DNA of 64,000 nucleotides, from positions 62,001 through 126,000 of the forward strand of contig NZ_AUDI01000020.1 in NCBI RefSeq assembly GCF_000425385.1. The letters are read 5' to 3'. Origin of the DNA: Pseudoduganella violaceinigra DSM 15887. Its GTDB lineage: Bacteria > Pseudomonadota > Gammaproteobacteria > Burkholderiales > Burkholderiaceae_D. The notes beneath the pieces are model-generated. The model saw nothing but the letters and a program-made list of their open reading frames with translations. It was not told the origin of the DNA and made no database searches. Below, in pieces: positions 9,401 to 17,421 of this stretch (position 1 is the first letter of the stretch; the number at the start of each line of letters is the position of its first letter). A program made the position numbers and the translations under genes.

Positions 9401-11102
9401 CGCGCTGCCGCGCTCCTCGTGGGATGACTACAACAAGGAGCTGATCTCGAAAGGCGGCGGCGTGTTCCCGCGCACCGCGCGCAGCATCGAGCTGTCGCCT
9501 GAAATCCGCGCCGCGCTGGACATCGAAGAAACCTCGCTGGCGCCGGAAGAACTGATGCACCGCATCCTGCTGGCCCCGGTGGACCTGTTCTACAACGGCG
9601 GCATCGGCACCTACATCAAGTCCTCCACCGAGACCCATGCGCAGGTCAAGGACCGCGCCAATGACAATATCCGCGTCAGCGGCAATGAGCTGCGCTGCAA
9701 AATGGTGGCGGAAGGCGGCAACCTGGGCGCGACCCAGGCTGGCCGCATCGAGTTCGCCCTGGCCGGCGGCCGTATCTTCACCGATGCGATCGACAACTCG
9801 GCCGGCGTGGATTGCTCCGACCATGAAGTGAACTGCAAGATGTGGCTGGACGTGGAAGTGAACGCCGGCCAGACCTCGGAAGCGGACCGCAACCAGCTGC
9901 TGAACGAAATGACCATGGAAGTGGAGCGCCTGGTCCTGCGCGACAACACCCAGCAAACCCGTTTGCTGGTGCGCGAATTCCAGGCCCAGTCCGAGGCGCA
10001 TGTGCAAGACGGCTACGCCGACCTGATCGCCGACCTGGAAGAAGAGGGCGCGCTGTCGCGCGAACTGGAGCATCTGCCAAGCGTGGCGGAACTGGCGCGC
10101 CGCAAGGCCGATGGCCGCGGCCTGACCACGCCGGAATTGGCGGTGGTGATCGCCAACGTGAAGAACCGCTACAAGCGCCTGCTGTCGGCCATGCCGCTGA
10201 CCGATGAAAGCTGGGCGGACAAAGTCCTGCGCCCTTACTTCCCGGAACAGCTGGTCGCTACCCGTCCGCCGCTGAACCACCCGCTGTCCAACGCCATCCT
10301 GGCGACGGTGTTGGCGAATGAGGTGGTGAACCGCTGTGGCCCGCTGATGATCCGCGACCTGGCTGCCGCCAACAACTGCAGCGAACAGGATGTGATCCTG
10401 GCGTGGGGCCAGGCATGGTCCGCGCTGGATCTGGCGCCGACCTTCGACACCCTGGACGCCGATGCGCTGAACGTGCCGCGCAATGTCGCCATGCGCGTCG
10501 ATACGCGCACCCGCGCCATGCTGAAGGCCGTGATGGAAGGCGTGCTGGGTGTGCCGAAAGACCAGCTGCGCGGCGCCGGTATCGCGGAGCTGAGCAAGCT
10601 GTTCGCCGATCCCGCCACCGTGCGCAAGATGGCGGCCGACGTGCAATCCGAAGCGGCAACGCACAGCGGCCTGCGCGCTGAATTCGTGCAGGCATGGAAC
10701 GCCGTCGACGCGCTGGAAGGCGTGGCCGCCTTCGTATTCGCGGCGCTGTCGGTCAAGCGTCCCGCCGGCATGGACTTGCCGGGCTTCCTGGCGGTCGGCA
10801 TGGCGCTGCGCGCCCAGGCCGGCATCGACACGCTGGAGCGAGGCCTGAAGCTGCCTGCCGCGTCGAAGTCGCAGGAACACCTGCGCAGCTACGCGCAGCA
10901 GGCCTTGCGCCGTACGCAGCAGAAATTGCTGTCGCAAGTGCTGGCGCGCGCCACCAACGGCCATGACGCGGTTGAGGCGGTGGAAGTCGTGACCTGCACC
11001 TTGGGGCTGTCGGGCTACGCGGCCTCGGCGGACCTGGAACAGGCAATGCTGGATGTGTGGGCCTTGTCGGAAGCGGTCAATGCCGTGGGCCTGGCCGCCT
11101 GA
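6402..11102 (+). CDS. gdhB: NAD-specific glutamate dehydrogenase, 180-kDa type
   Basis: Very large (1566 residues) bacterial NAD-GDH of the class first described in Streptomyces and Pseudomonas (GdhB). It oxidatively deaminates glutamate to 2-oxoglutarate and ammonia. The long N-terminal part carries ACT-like regulatory domains, and the catalytic core lies around residues 760-1200. Core motifs are [20 protein letters not shown], the substrate-binding Lys region VPAGAKGGF (Lys near 817) and [14 protein letters not shown]. The ATG at 6402 has GGAG at 6392-6395; a TTG at 6390 is less likely. Its place inside the AST cluster suggests it recycles pathway glutamate to the 2-oxoglutarate consumed by AstC. 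A family A repeat starts at the stop codon. Confidence 0.95.
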   Translation: [1566 protein letters not shown]

Positions 11103-11203
11103 AACCGGTAAACCGGTGTCCGACCCGCAGGGTCAGACACCTGGCCCGCTACCGTCGCGTATCGGTGTCGGACCCCGCGGGTCTGACACCGGTTTCCCGG
11201 TGT
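11102..11203. repeat. Family A intergenic repeat, copy 3
   Basis: The element starts with AAACCGGTAAACC and contains two back-to-back hairpins. The first pairs GGTGTCCGACCC with GGGTCAGACACC (about 11115-11141) and the second pairs GGTGTCGGACCC with GGGTCTGACACC (about 11164-11190). A degenerate right arm, GGTTTCCCGGT, closes it. It separates gdhB from astE. Both hairpins have the same core as copies 2, 4 and 5, so they are homologous repeats and not independent terminators. Confidence 0.75.
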
Positions 11204-11230
11204 TGGCGGAGCAGAAAGTAATCGTAAAGA

Positions 11231-12220
11231 ATGTCAGACACCCCAACCCTCCCTCCCGCAGTGCGCGCCCTGGCTGAAGCCGATTTCAGCGCCGTCGCGC
11301 GCAGTTTCGAACAAGCCGGCTACGCGGTCGCCCAACCCGCGGACGGCATCCTCACGATCCGCAGCAAGCAAGCCGGCCGTCCCGCCGTCCTGGTCTCGGT
11401 GGGCGTGCATGGCGACGAAACCGGCCCGATCGAGCTGGTGGCTTACCTGCTCGACGCCCTGGCGCAGGAACCGCAGGCCTTGGCCGTCGACCTGATGCTT
11501 TGCGTCGGCAATATCGGCGCCATCCGCCAGGCCAAGCGCTTCATCGACGCGGACCTGAACCGCATGTTCCGCACTGAACGCGGCACCCTGGCCGGCACGG
11601 CCGAAGCCGCGCGCGCCGACGTCATGATCGCAGCAACCAGCGCATTCTTCGCCCCGGCGGGAACGGAACGCTGGCACCTCGACCTGCACACGGCCATCCG
11701 TCCGAGCGTCTATCCGACCTTCGCCATTGTGCCCGACCTGATCGGCGAGGCAGCGAAGCAGCAGCTGATCGGCTGGCTGGGCGAGGCCGCCATTGGCGCC
11801 ATCATCATGAATCCGGCATCGGCCGGCACCTACAGCTATTACAGCGCCGAGCACCATGCCGCCGCCGGCACCACGGTGGAACTGGGCCGCATCGGCACCT
11901 TGGGGCAGAACGATCTGTCGCAGTTCGAAGAAGCCAAGCTTGCCCTGGACCGGCTGCTGCGCGGGAATCCGCCGGCCCAAGCCGCCAACGAACCGCATGT
12001 GTTCAAGGTGGCCCAGAACATCATCAAACTGAGCGACGATTTCAAGATGGCCTTCGGCAAGGAGACGCGGAATTTCACCGCCCTGAAGAAAGGCGACGAA
12101 ATCGCCCGCGACGGCGACACCGTCTACGCCGTGCAGCATGATGAAGAGCTAGTGGTCTTCCCCAACCCCGACGTGCGCATCGGCCTGCGGGCGGGCATGA
12201 TGGTCACGCGCGTGAAATAA
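11231..12220 (+). CDS. astE: Succinylglutamate desuccinylase
   Basis: Last AST enzyme: it hydrolyses N-succinylglutamate to succinate and glutamate. It belongs to the zinc-dependent AstE/AspA branch of the M14 carboxypeptidase fold. The zinc ligands are seen in GVHGDETGPIEL (His and Glu) and WHLDLHTAIRPS (His), and a probable catalytic Glu lies in TTVELGRIG. Length 329 residues fits the family. The ATG at 11231 follows a weak AAAGA ribosome site 28 bases after repeat copy 3. This is the last recognisable AST gene; the next gene has its own strong ribosome site and an unrelated family. Confidence 0.92.
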   Translation: MSDTPTLPPAVRALAEADFSAVARSFEQAGYAVAQPADGILTIRSKQAGRPAVLVSVGVHGDETGPIELVAYLLDALAQEPQALAVDLMLCVGNIGAIRQAKRFIDADLNRMFRTERGTLAGTAEAARADVMIAATSAFFAPAGTERWHLDLHTAIRPSVYPTFAIVPDLIGEAAKQQLIGWLGEAAIGAIIMNPASAGTYSYYSAEHHAAAGTTVELGRIGTLGQNDLSQFEEAKLALDRLLRGNPPAQAANEPHVFKVAQNIIKLSDDFKMAFGKETRNFTALKKGDEIARDGDTVYAVQHDEELVVFPNPDVRIGLRAGMMVTRVK

Positions 12221-12266
12221 GGACTTGCGCTACACTGGCCGGACACCCACCGGAAAGGAGTAGCGC

Positions 12267-12779
12267 ATGTCCCTGTCCATGTACAAAGTTTCCGCGCCCG
12301 TCTTCGTGCGCGGCCTGAATGTGATGGCGAGCCTGCTGCGCAAGGCGCAAGCCCATGCGGAGGAAAGCGGCACAGTGCCGGAAACCTTGCTGGCGGCCCG
12401 CCTGGCCGACGATATGCTGCCGCTGACCGCCCAGGTGCAGCGCGCCAGCGATACCAGCAAACTCTCCATCGAACGCCTGAGCGGCATCGCCGCGCCGAAA
12501 TTCCCCGACAACGAAGCCAGTTTCGCGCAGCTGCAGGAGCGTATCGCGAACACGATCGCTTATATCGAGAGTGTGGGGGAGGAGCATTTCGCGGGCAGCG
12601 AAACGCGGGAGGTGGCACTGAGTTTCGGCAGCTTCAAGCCGACTTTCACCGGCGAGAGCTATCTGCTGGCCTTTGCGCTGCCGAACTTCTATTTCCATGT
12701 CGTGACGCTGCACGGCATCCTGCGCAACCAGGGAGTCAAGATCGGCAAGATCGACTACCTGGGGCCGTACGAAGGTTAA
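12267..12779 (+). CDS. DUF1993 family protein
   Basis: A 170-residue soluble protein beginning MSLSMYKVSAPVFVRGL and matching the DUF1993 family, which has a DinB-like four-helix bundle. No enzymatic role is established. The conserved tail FALPNFYFHVVTLHGILRNQGVKIGK, typical of the family, is present. AAGGAG lies seven bases before the ATG. The 46-base gap after astE may hold its own promoter, but no clear -35/-10 pair was found. Its stop codon interlocks with the stop of the convergent micro-protein gene on the other strand. Confidence 0.8.
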   Translation: MSLSMYKVSAPVFVRGLNVMASLLRKAQAHAEESGTVPETLLAARLADDMLPLTAQVQRASDTSKLSIERLSGIAAPKFPDNEASFAQLQERIANTIAYIESVGEEHFAGSETREVALSFGSFKPTFTGESYLLAFALPNFYFHVVTLHGILRNQGVKIGKIDYLGPYEG

Positions 12780-12889
12780 AAGCTGACGCGCAGGGCGTAA
12801 GTCGCCGCCATTGCCAGCAGGAGCACGCTCACTGAAGCTGCCTTCATGGGGTTGAAGCGGGAGGAAACGGTCGGGATCTTTCGGTACAT
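12776..12889 (-). CDS. 37-residue single-span membrane micro-protein
   Basis: A short gene on the minus strand with a strong ribosome site, AAGGAG, six bases before the ATG at 12889. The translation begins MYRKIPTVSSRFNPMKA (basic, polar) and continues with about 17 hydrophobic residues (roughly 18-34), ending in RVSF. This is the layout of a small single-pass inner-membrane protein or an uncleaved signal anchor. It ends by overlapping the DUF1993 stop in convergent orientation. No family is recognised. The evidence is the ribosome site, the sensible start and stop, and the membrane segment; conservation was not tested. Confidence 0.55.
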   Translation of the reverse strand: MYRKIPTVSSRFNPMKAASVSVLLLAMAATYALRVSF

Positions 12890-13227
12890 GGCTGGCTCCT
12901 TCTCAATGGCGGTAGTGCATGATTCGCAGGTTATCAAGGCGGACCGTGCCAAGCTAGGCGCAAGCCTGTATCAATAGTAAGCACATGTAACACGAGCCAT
13001 TGATACTCCTGGTTCGCACCGGGCCAGCTGCGGCTGGCCGCACCGCCGCAGTACTGGCGCCCGCAGCCGCGCGAAATGAAAAAAAGTTTGGCGAAATGCG
13101 CCGCGGCCAGCGCTGAAAGTTGCGGCAGCGTGGGGCGCCCGCCACGGTTGCCTTTCCGGCATCAAAATCCTTTAGGTACTGAATCTGCGAGGTCTTATAA
13201 TCGTGGGGTTTTTTTGTCCTGAAGGAT
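12890..13227. other. 338-base intergenic region with possible micro-leader
   Basis: No full-size gene is visible. On the minus strand AGGAG is followed five bases later by a 9-codon ORF (ATG at 13000, TGA at 12971-12973) encoding MARVTCAYY. It lies about 80 bases upstream of the micro-protein ribosome site and could be a leader peptide. TATCAAT (12969-12975) and ATTGATA (12999-13005) form an inverted repeat flanking it. The part from about 13140 holds the candidate promoter of the permease gene. The remainder shows nothing I can name. Confidence 0.4.
13196..13201 (+). promoter_or_regulatory. Candidate -10 box of the permease gene
   Basis: A perfect TATAAT lies 26 bases before the permease ATG at 13228. 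The matching -35 region is poor (TTTAGG at 13171-13176 is too far), so an activator may be needed or the match may be chance. Confidence 0.35.
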
Positions 13228-14709
13228 ATGCCTGTGAATCAATCGCTGGTCCAGAAGCTGACCCGTATCAAGCCGACCCCGGTGGAAACGGATGCCGGAG
13301 CAAGCCTGCACGGGGAGGGCCTGAGCCGCTCCATCGGCCTGTTTTCGCTGACGATGATCGGCGTTGGCGCCACGATCGGCACCGGTATTTTCTTCACCAT
13401 GGTCGAAGCGGTGCCGAAAGCCGGCCCCTCCGTGGTGCTGTCCTTCCTGCTGGCGGCGCTGACCGCCGGCCTCACCGCCCTGTGCTACGCCGAGCTGTCT
13501 TTCCGCGTGCCGGCCGCCGGTTCCGCTTACTCCTTCGCCTACCGCACCCTGGGCGAGTTCATGGCCTTCATCGTCGCCTTCTGCCTGCTGCTTGAATACG
13601 GCCTGGCGGCCAGCGCGACGGCGATCGGCTGGTCTGACTACTTGAACAACTTCCTGGTCAACGCCTTCCACTGGCAGATTCCGGAGAGCCTGCGCTCGCC
13701 GATGATCGTGTCGACGCCGGAAGGCACTGTGTGGAATACCAGCCACTTCAACCTGCCGCCGGTGATCCTGGTGGCCCTGTGCTGCTTCCTGCTGATTCGC
13801 GGCGCCAAGGAGTCGGCCACCGCCAACGCCATCATGGTGATGATCAAGCTGGCGATCCTGATTTTCTTCTGTGCCGTCGCCTTCACCGGCTTTAACACCG
13901 CGAACTTCACGCCCTTCCTGAAAACGACGCCGGGCGAATTCCTGCCGGGTGCAAGCGGCATTGCAGCCGCCGCGGGCACCGTGTTCTTCTCCTTTATCGG
14001 CCTTGACACCATCGCCACCGCCGGCGAGGAAGTGCGCAATCCCAAGCGCAACGTCCCGATCGGGATTATCGCGGCGCTGGTGCTGGTCACCGTGTTCTAC
14101 ATGCTGGTCGCCATGGCAGCCATGGGCGCCCAGCCGGCGCACCTGTTCGAAGGCCAGGCCGCCGGACTGTCCGTGATCCTGCAGAACGTGACCGGCAAGG
14201 CCTGGCCGGCGCTGATCCTGTCCGCTGGCGCCGTGATCTCCGTGTTCTCCGTAACCCTGGTCACCATCTACGGCCAGACCCGCATCCTGTACGCCATCTC
14301 CAAGGACGGCTTGGTGCCGAAGGCGTTCCAGAAAGTCAATCCGAAGACCCACTCGCCGGTCACCAACACCGTGATCGTCAGCGTGGTGGTGGGCATTGTG
14401 GCAGGCCTGGTGGACTCCACCTTCCTGTGGGACATGGTGTCAATGGGCACCCTGACCGCCTTCATCGTGGTGTCGATCGCCGTGCCAGTCCTGCGCTCGC
14501 AGGAACGCGCAGCGGGTACTTACACCAAGGGCGGCTTCCGCGTGCCGTTCGGCGCCTACTTCGTACCGGGCCTGAGCATCCTGGCCTGCGGCTACCTGAT
14601 GATCAACCTGTCGCATGCGACCAAGATGATTTTCACTATCTGGATGGCCGTAGCGGTGCTAACCTATTTCATCTACGGCATCCGCAACTCCAGGTTGAAC
14701 AAGGCATAA
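13228..14709 (+). CDS. APC-family amino acid permease (cationic transporter type)
   Basis: A 493-residue integral membrane protein of the amino acid-polyamine-organocation superfamily, closest in pattern to the CAT/YhdG-type permeases. The first membrane helix carries the substrate-binding glycines of IGVGATIGTGIF. About twelve hydrophobic segments follow, with SFIGLDTIATAGEEVRNPKRN in the middle, a hallmark of the group. The ATG at 13228 is only one base from GAAGGA, while a GTG at 13234 (MNQSLVQKL) has better spacing and may be the real start. The substrate is not defined by sequence. It lies between the AST/DUF1993 block and a secreted peptidase, which would suit amino acid or peptide use. 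Confidence 0.85.
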   Translation: MPVNQSLVQKLTRIKPTPVETDAGASLHGEGLSRSIGLFSLTMIGVGATIGTGIFFTMVEAVPKAGPSVVLSFLLAALTAGLTALCYAELSFRVPAAGSAYSFAYRTLGEFMAFIVAFCLLLEYGLAASATAIGWSDYLNNFLVNAFHWQIPESLRSPMIVSTPEGTVWNTSHFNLPPVILVALCCFLLIRGAKESATANAIMVMIKLAILIFFCAVAFTGFNTANFTPFLKTTPGEFLPGASGIAAAAGTVFFSFIGLDTIATAGEEVRNPKRNVPIGIIAALVLVTVFYMLVAMAAMGAQPAHLFEGQAAGLSVILQNVTGKAWPALILSAGAVISVFSVTLVTIYGQTRILYAISKDGLVPKAFQKVNPKTHSPVTNTVIVSVVVGIVAGLVDSTFLWDMVSMGTLTAFIVVSIAVPVLRSQERAAGTYTKGGFRVPFGAYFVPGLSILACGYLMINLSHATKMIFTIWMAVAVLTYFIYGIRNSRLNKA

Positions 14710-14713
14710 ACAC

Positions 14714-16663
14714 ATGCAGGTTAAAGCAATCGCCCACACAGTATTCCTGGCCACGGCCATCATCGCTGGGGCGGTTGCCCAGGCCGGCTCTCCCGGCAGT
14801 GCCATCCGCGACTACCGCGGCGTGGCGATTTCCCCAGCCGGCGACCGCGTCGTGTCGCTGGAATCCATCGATACCGGCAACGGCAAGCGTCCGCATCCCA
14901 CCGTCGTGGTACGTGATGCGTCGAGCGGCGCAATCGCCGCGGAATTCGATCCCTGTTCCACATGCAGTTATGACAAGCCGGCCTGGTCGCCTGACGGCAA
15001 GGCGCTCGCCTTCGTCGCCAGCGACAGCCACGCCGGCACCGCATCGCTGTACGTCGCCGCCGCCGGCAAGACCCGTTCCGTGGCGACCGTGCAGGGCGTG
15101 GCCAGCAGCGCGCGCTGGTCGCCCGACGGCCGCACGCTGGCGCTGCTGGCCACTCCCGGGGCGAAGAAGGAAACCGGCGCCACGGCGGCCGGCGCGCGCC
15201 AGATCGGCGAAATCGGCGCCGAGGAAGACGCGCAGCGCATCGCCACCATTGCGGCCGACGGCGGTACGCTCAAGCTGGTTTCGCCCGAAGATACCTTTGT
15301 CTACGAATACGACTGGACGCCCGATGGCAAGGGCTTCATCGCCACCAGCGCCAAGGGCAACGGCGACAACAACTGGTGGGTGGCCAAGCTGTCCCATATC
15401 GACGCCGCCAGCGGCGCGCTGCGCATCGTGGCAAGTCCGGCGACGCAGGCGAACCTCCCGCGCGTCTCGCCCGACGGCCGCACGGTGGCTTTCATCGGCG
15501 GCCTGATGAGCGATTTCGGCTCGGTCGGCGGCGACATCTACACGGTGCCGCTGGCCGGTGGCGAGCCGGTCAACCTGACGCCGGGCTTCAAGGGCACCTT
15601 CAACACGCTGGCATGGCGCGGCAAGGGCTTGCTGGGCAATGCGCTGATGGGCGACAAGTCGAGCGTGCTGTCGCTGGACCTGCAGGGCCGCAGCACCGTG
15701 CTGCGCGCCGCCGCCGCCACCACCAGCGCGGCCGACGGCCGCATCTCCTTCAGCGCCGACGGCAGCAAGGCCGCAGCGGCGCAGGAAGACTTCGAACACG
15801 CCCCGGCCATCTTGGCCGGCCCGGTGGGCGCCATGCGCGCCGTCACCGATGATAACGCCCACTTGCAGCCGCAGGTCGCTGTGCAAAACATCAGCTGGCA
15901 GAACGAAGGCTTCTCCGTCCAGGGCTGGCTGATCGGCCCGCGCCAGACGGAGCCGGGCCGCAAGTATCCATTGATCGTGCAGGTGCACGGTGGCCCGGCC
16001 GCCGCCGCCGGGCCACGCTATATTTCGCCGGGCGAGCAGGGCAACCCGCTGGTGCGCGAACTGGTTGAAAAAGGCTACTTCGTCTTCCAGCCCAATCCGC
16101 GCGGCAGCTTCGGCCAAGGCCAGGCTTTCGCCCGCGCCAACCGCCGCGATTTCGGCGGCGGGGACCTGCGCGACATCCTGGCCGGCATCGACGCGGCGGC
16201 GGCAGCGGCGCCGGTCGATACCAGTCGCATGGGCCTTATCGGCCACTCGTATGGCGGCTTCATGACCATGTGGGGCGTCACGCATTCGCAGCGCTTCAAA
16301 GCCGCTGTTGCCGGCGCCGGCATTGCGAACTGGATTTCCTACTACGGCCAGAACGGCATCGACCAGTGGATGATTCCTTACTTCGGCGCTTCCGCGTATG
16401 ACGACCCGGCGGTCTACCGCCAGCTGTCGCCGATCGAATCGATCAAGGCGGCGCGCACACCGACCCTGGTGTATGTCGGCGAGCGCGACGTCGAATGCCC
16501 GCCGGCCCAGTCGATGGAGTTCTGGCACGGCCTGAAGGCGGTGGGCGTGCCGGCATCGCTCGTGATCTACGACGGCGAAGGCCACAGCATCCGCAAGCCG
16601 GAGCACCTGCAGGACCTGCGCAAGCGCACCATCGAATGGTTTGGGCGCTACCTGGGCCAGTAG
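14714..16663 (+). CDS. Secreted S9 family prolyl oligopeptidase-type peptidase
   Basis: A 649-residue exported serine peptidase. An N-terminal signal peptide (about 23 residues, ending AVAQAG) is followed by a beta-propeller (about residues 30-390) with repeated SPDGR-type blades. The C-terminal alpha/beta hydrolase domain has Ser512 in GHSYGGFMT, Asp592 in GERDVECPP and His624 in GEGHSIRKPEH, a complete catalytic triad. The HGGP oxyanion motif precedes it. The overall form is that of acylaminoacyl-peptidase/DPP-like S9C enzymes; exact specificity is unknown. The ATG is 4 bases after the permease stop, so the two are probably co-transcribed, coupling peptide breakdown to amino acid uptake. 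Confidence 0.88.
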   Translation: MQVKAIAHTVFLATAIIAGAVAQAGSPGSAIRDYRGVAISPAGDRVVSLESIDTGNGKRPHPTVVVRDASSGAIAAEFDPCSTCSYDKPAWSPDGKALAFVASDSHAGTASLYVAAAGKTRSVATVQGVASSARWSPDGRTLALLATPGAKKETGATAAGARQIGEIGAEEDAQRIATIAADGGTLKLVSPEDTFVYEYDWTPDGKGFIATSAKGNGDNNWWVAKLSHIDAASGALRIVASPATQANLPRVSPDGRTVAFIGGLMSDFGSVGGDIYTVPLAGGEPVNLTPGFKGTFNTLAWRGKGLLGNALMGDKSSVLSLDLQGRSTVLRAAAATTSAADGRISFSADGSKAAAAQEDFEHAPAILAGPVGAMRAVTDDNAHLQPQVAVQNISWQNEGFSVQGWLIGPRQTEPGRKYPLIVQVHGGPAAAAGPRYISPGEQGNPLVRELVEKGYFVFQPNPRGSFGQGQAFARANRRDFGGGDLRDILAGIDAAAAAAPVDTSRMGLIGHSYGGFMTMWGVTHSQRFKAAVAGAGIANWISYYGQNGIDQWMIPYFGASAYDDPAVYRQLSPIESIKAARTPTLVYVGERDVECPPAQSMEFWHGLKAVGVPASLVIYDGEGHSIRKPEHLQDLRKRTIEWFGRYLGQ

Positions 16664-16759
16664 GAGGCACTGCCGGCATCGCTTGAATGTGCCAATTGAC
16701 GGATTTCCCCCGCCGATGCCGGTGCTATCCTTGTTCCTTTTCGCACTGGCAGGCCTTGC

Positions 16760-17068
16760 ATGAAAATCCTTCTTCCCGCGGCACTTCTCATCGCGCTCTT
16801 TTCCACGGCAGCCCTTTCTGCCGAAGACCGCCGCAGCACATCATCCATTCACTGGCACGATGGCGTGGGCGAAGTGCTGATCCGCGGAGTGGGCGGAACC
16901 TCGAACATCAACGGCGAAGTGGTGGCGCTGCGCAACGGCATCGTGTACGTCGACGGTCAATCGTATGGCGCCGTCGCCAAGTATGCCGAGATCAGGTATG
17001 TCGTTGCCGGCAATGGCCGTTCGCTGTATGTCGGCGGCAAACCGCGCAAGCAATGGACGAAAAAATAG
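16760..17068 (+). CDS. Small secreted hypothetical protein
   Basis: A 102-residue protein with a clear signal peptide (MKILLPAALLIALFSTAALSA, cleavage near residue 21). The mature part of about 80 residues is predicted to be mainly beta, with repeated short strands rich in V, Y and G. I do not recognise a family. A 96-base gap separates it from the S9 peptidase. The gap contains TTGACG at 16696-16701, but no well-spaced -10 box was found. It converges with the YkgJ-type gene 60 bases downstream. Confidence 0.65.
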   Translation: MKILLPAALLIALFSTAALSAEDRRSTSSIHWHDGVGEVLIRGVGGTSNINGEVVALRNGIVYVDGQSYGAVAKYAEIRYVVAGNGRSLYVGGKPRKQWTKK

Positions 17069-17128
17069 GCGCGCCAATGCCTGCCGGCGCAGGCCGACAG
17101 TGAGCTGCTCGCCCTGGAGCCCCATTTC

Positions 17129-17413
17129 TCAGATTGGCGGAAGCCCGTGCATGGCGCGGGCTTTATTGCATTCGGGGGTGTATTCGGTGAATTCGCGGCA
17201 GGTGGAGGAGCGCTGTTCGTAGATGGTGCAGCCGACTTGCTTGCCGACTTCCCCGGACAGCGCCACGCAGCGCACCGGCCTGGCATCCGTGCCGCGCATG
17301 GCGGCACGGTGGGGCGTGACGGGAACTGTCAGGTGCGCGGGCACGTCTTCGCCCCAGTAGAACGAGACGCGGAAACTGGCGCAGCACGCGCCGCAGCTCT
17401 GGCAGTGGGACAT
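17129..17413 (-). CDS. YkgJ-type cysteine cluster protein
   Basis: A 94-residue protein with the zinc/iron-chelating cysteine cluster of the YkgJ family (CxxCGxCC form): CQSCGACC at residues 4-11, then RCVAL, GCTIY and TCREF. These Cys residues probably bind a metal; the biochemical role is not known. The ATG at 17413 has AAGGAG on the minus strand. The gene follows the FUSC gene with an 8-base gap, so the two are likely in one transcript. Confidence 0.82.
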   Translation of the reverse strand: MSHCQSCGACCASFRVSFYWGEDVPAHLTVPVTPHRAAMRGTDARPVRCVALSGEVGKQVGCTIYEQRSSTCREFTEYTPECNKARAMHGLPPI

Positions 17414-17421
17414 CTTTCTCC

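Noticed and set aside
7695..10964. Open frame of 1089 codons on the minus strand
   Set aside because: It is the antisense of gdhB. Composition is rich in His, Arg, Gln and Ala, no ribosome site is present and no domain is recognisable; GC-rich codon use makes such shadows.
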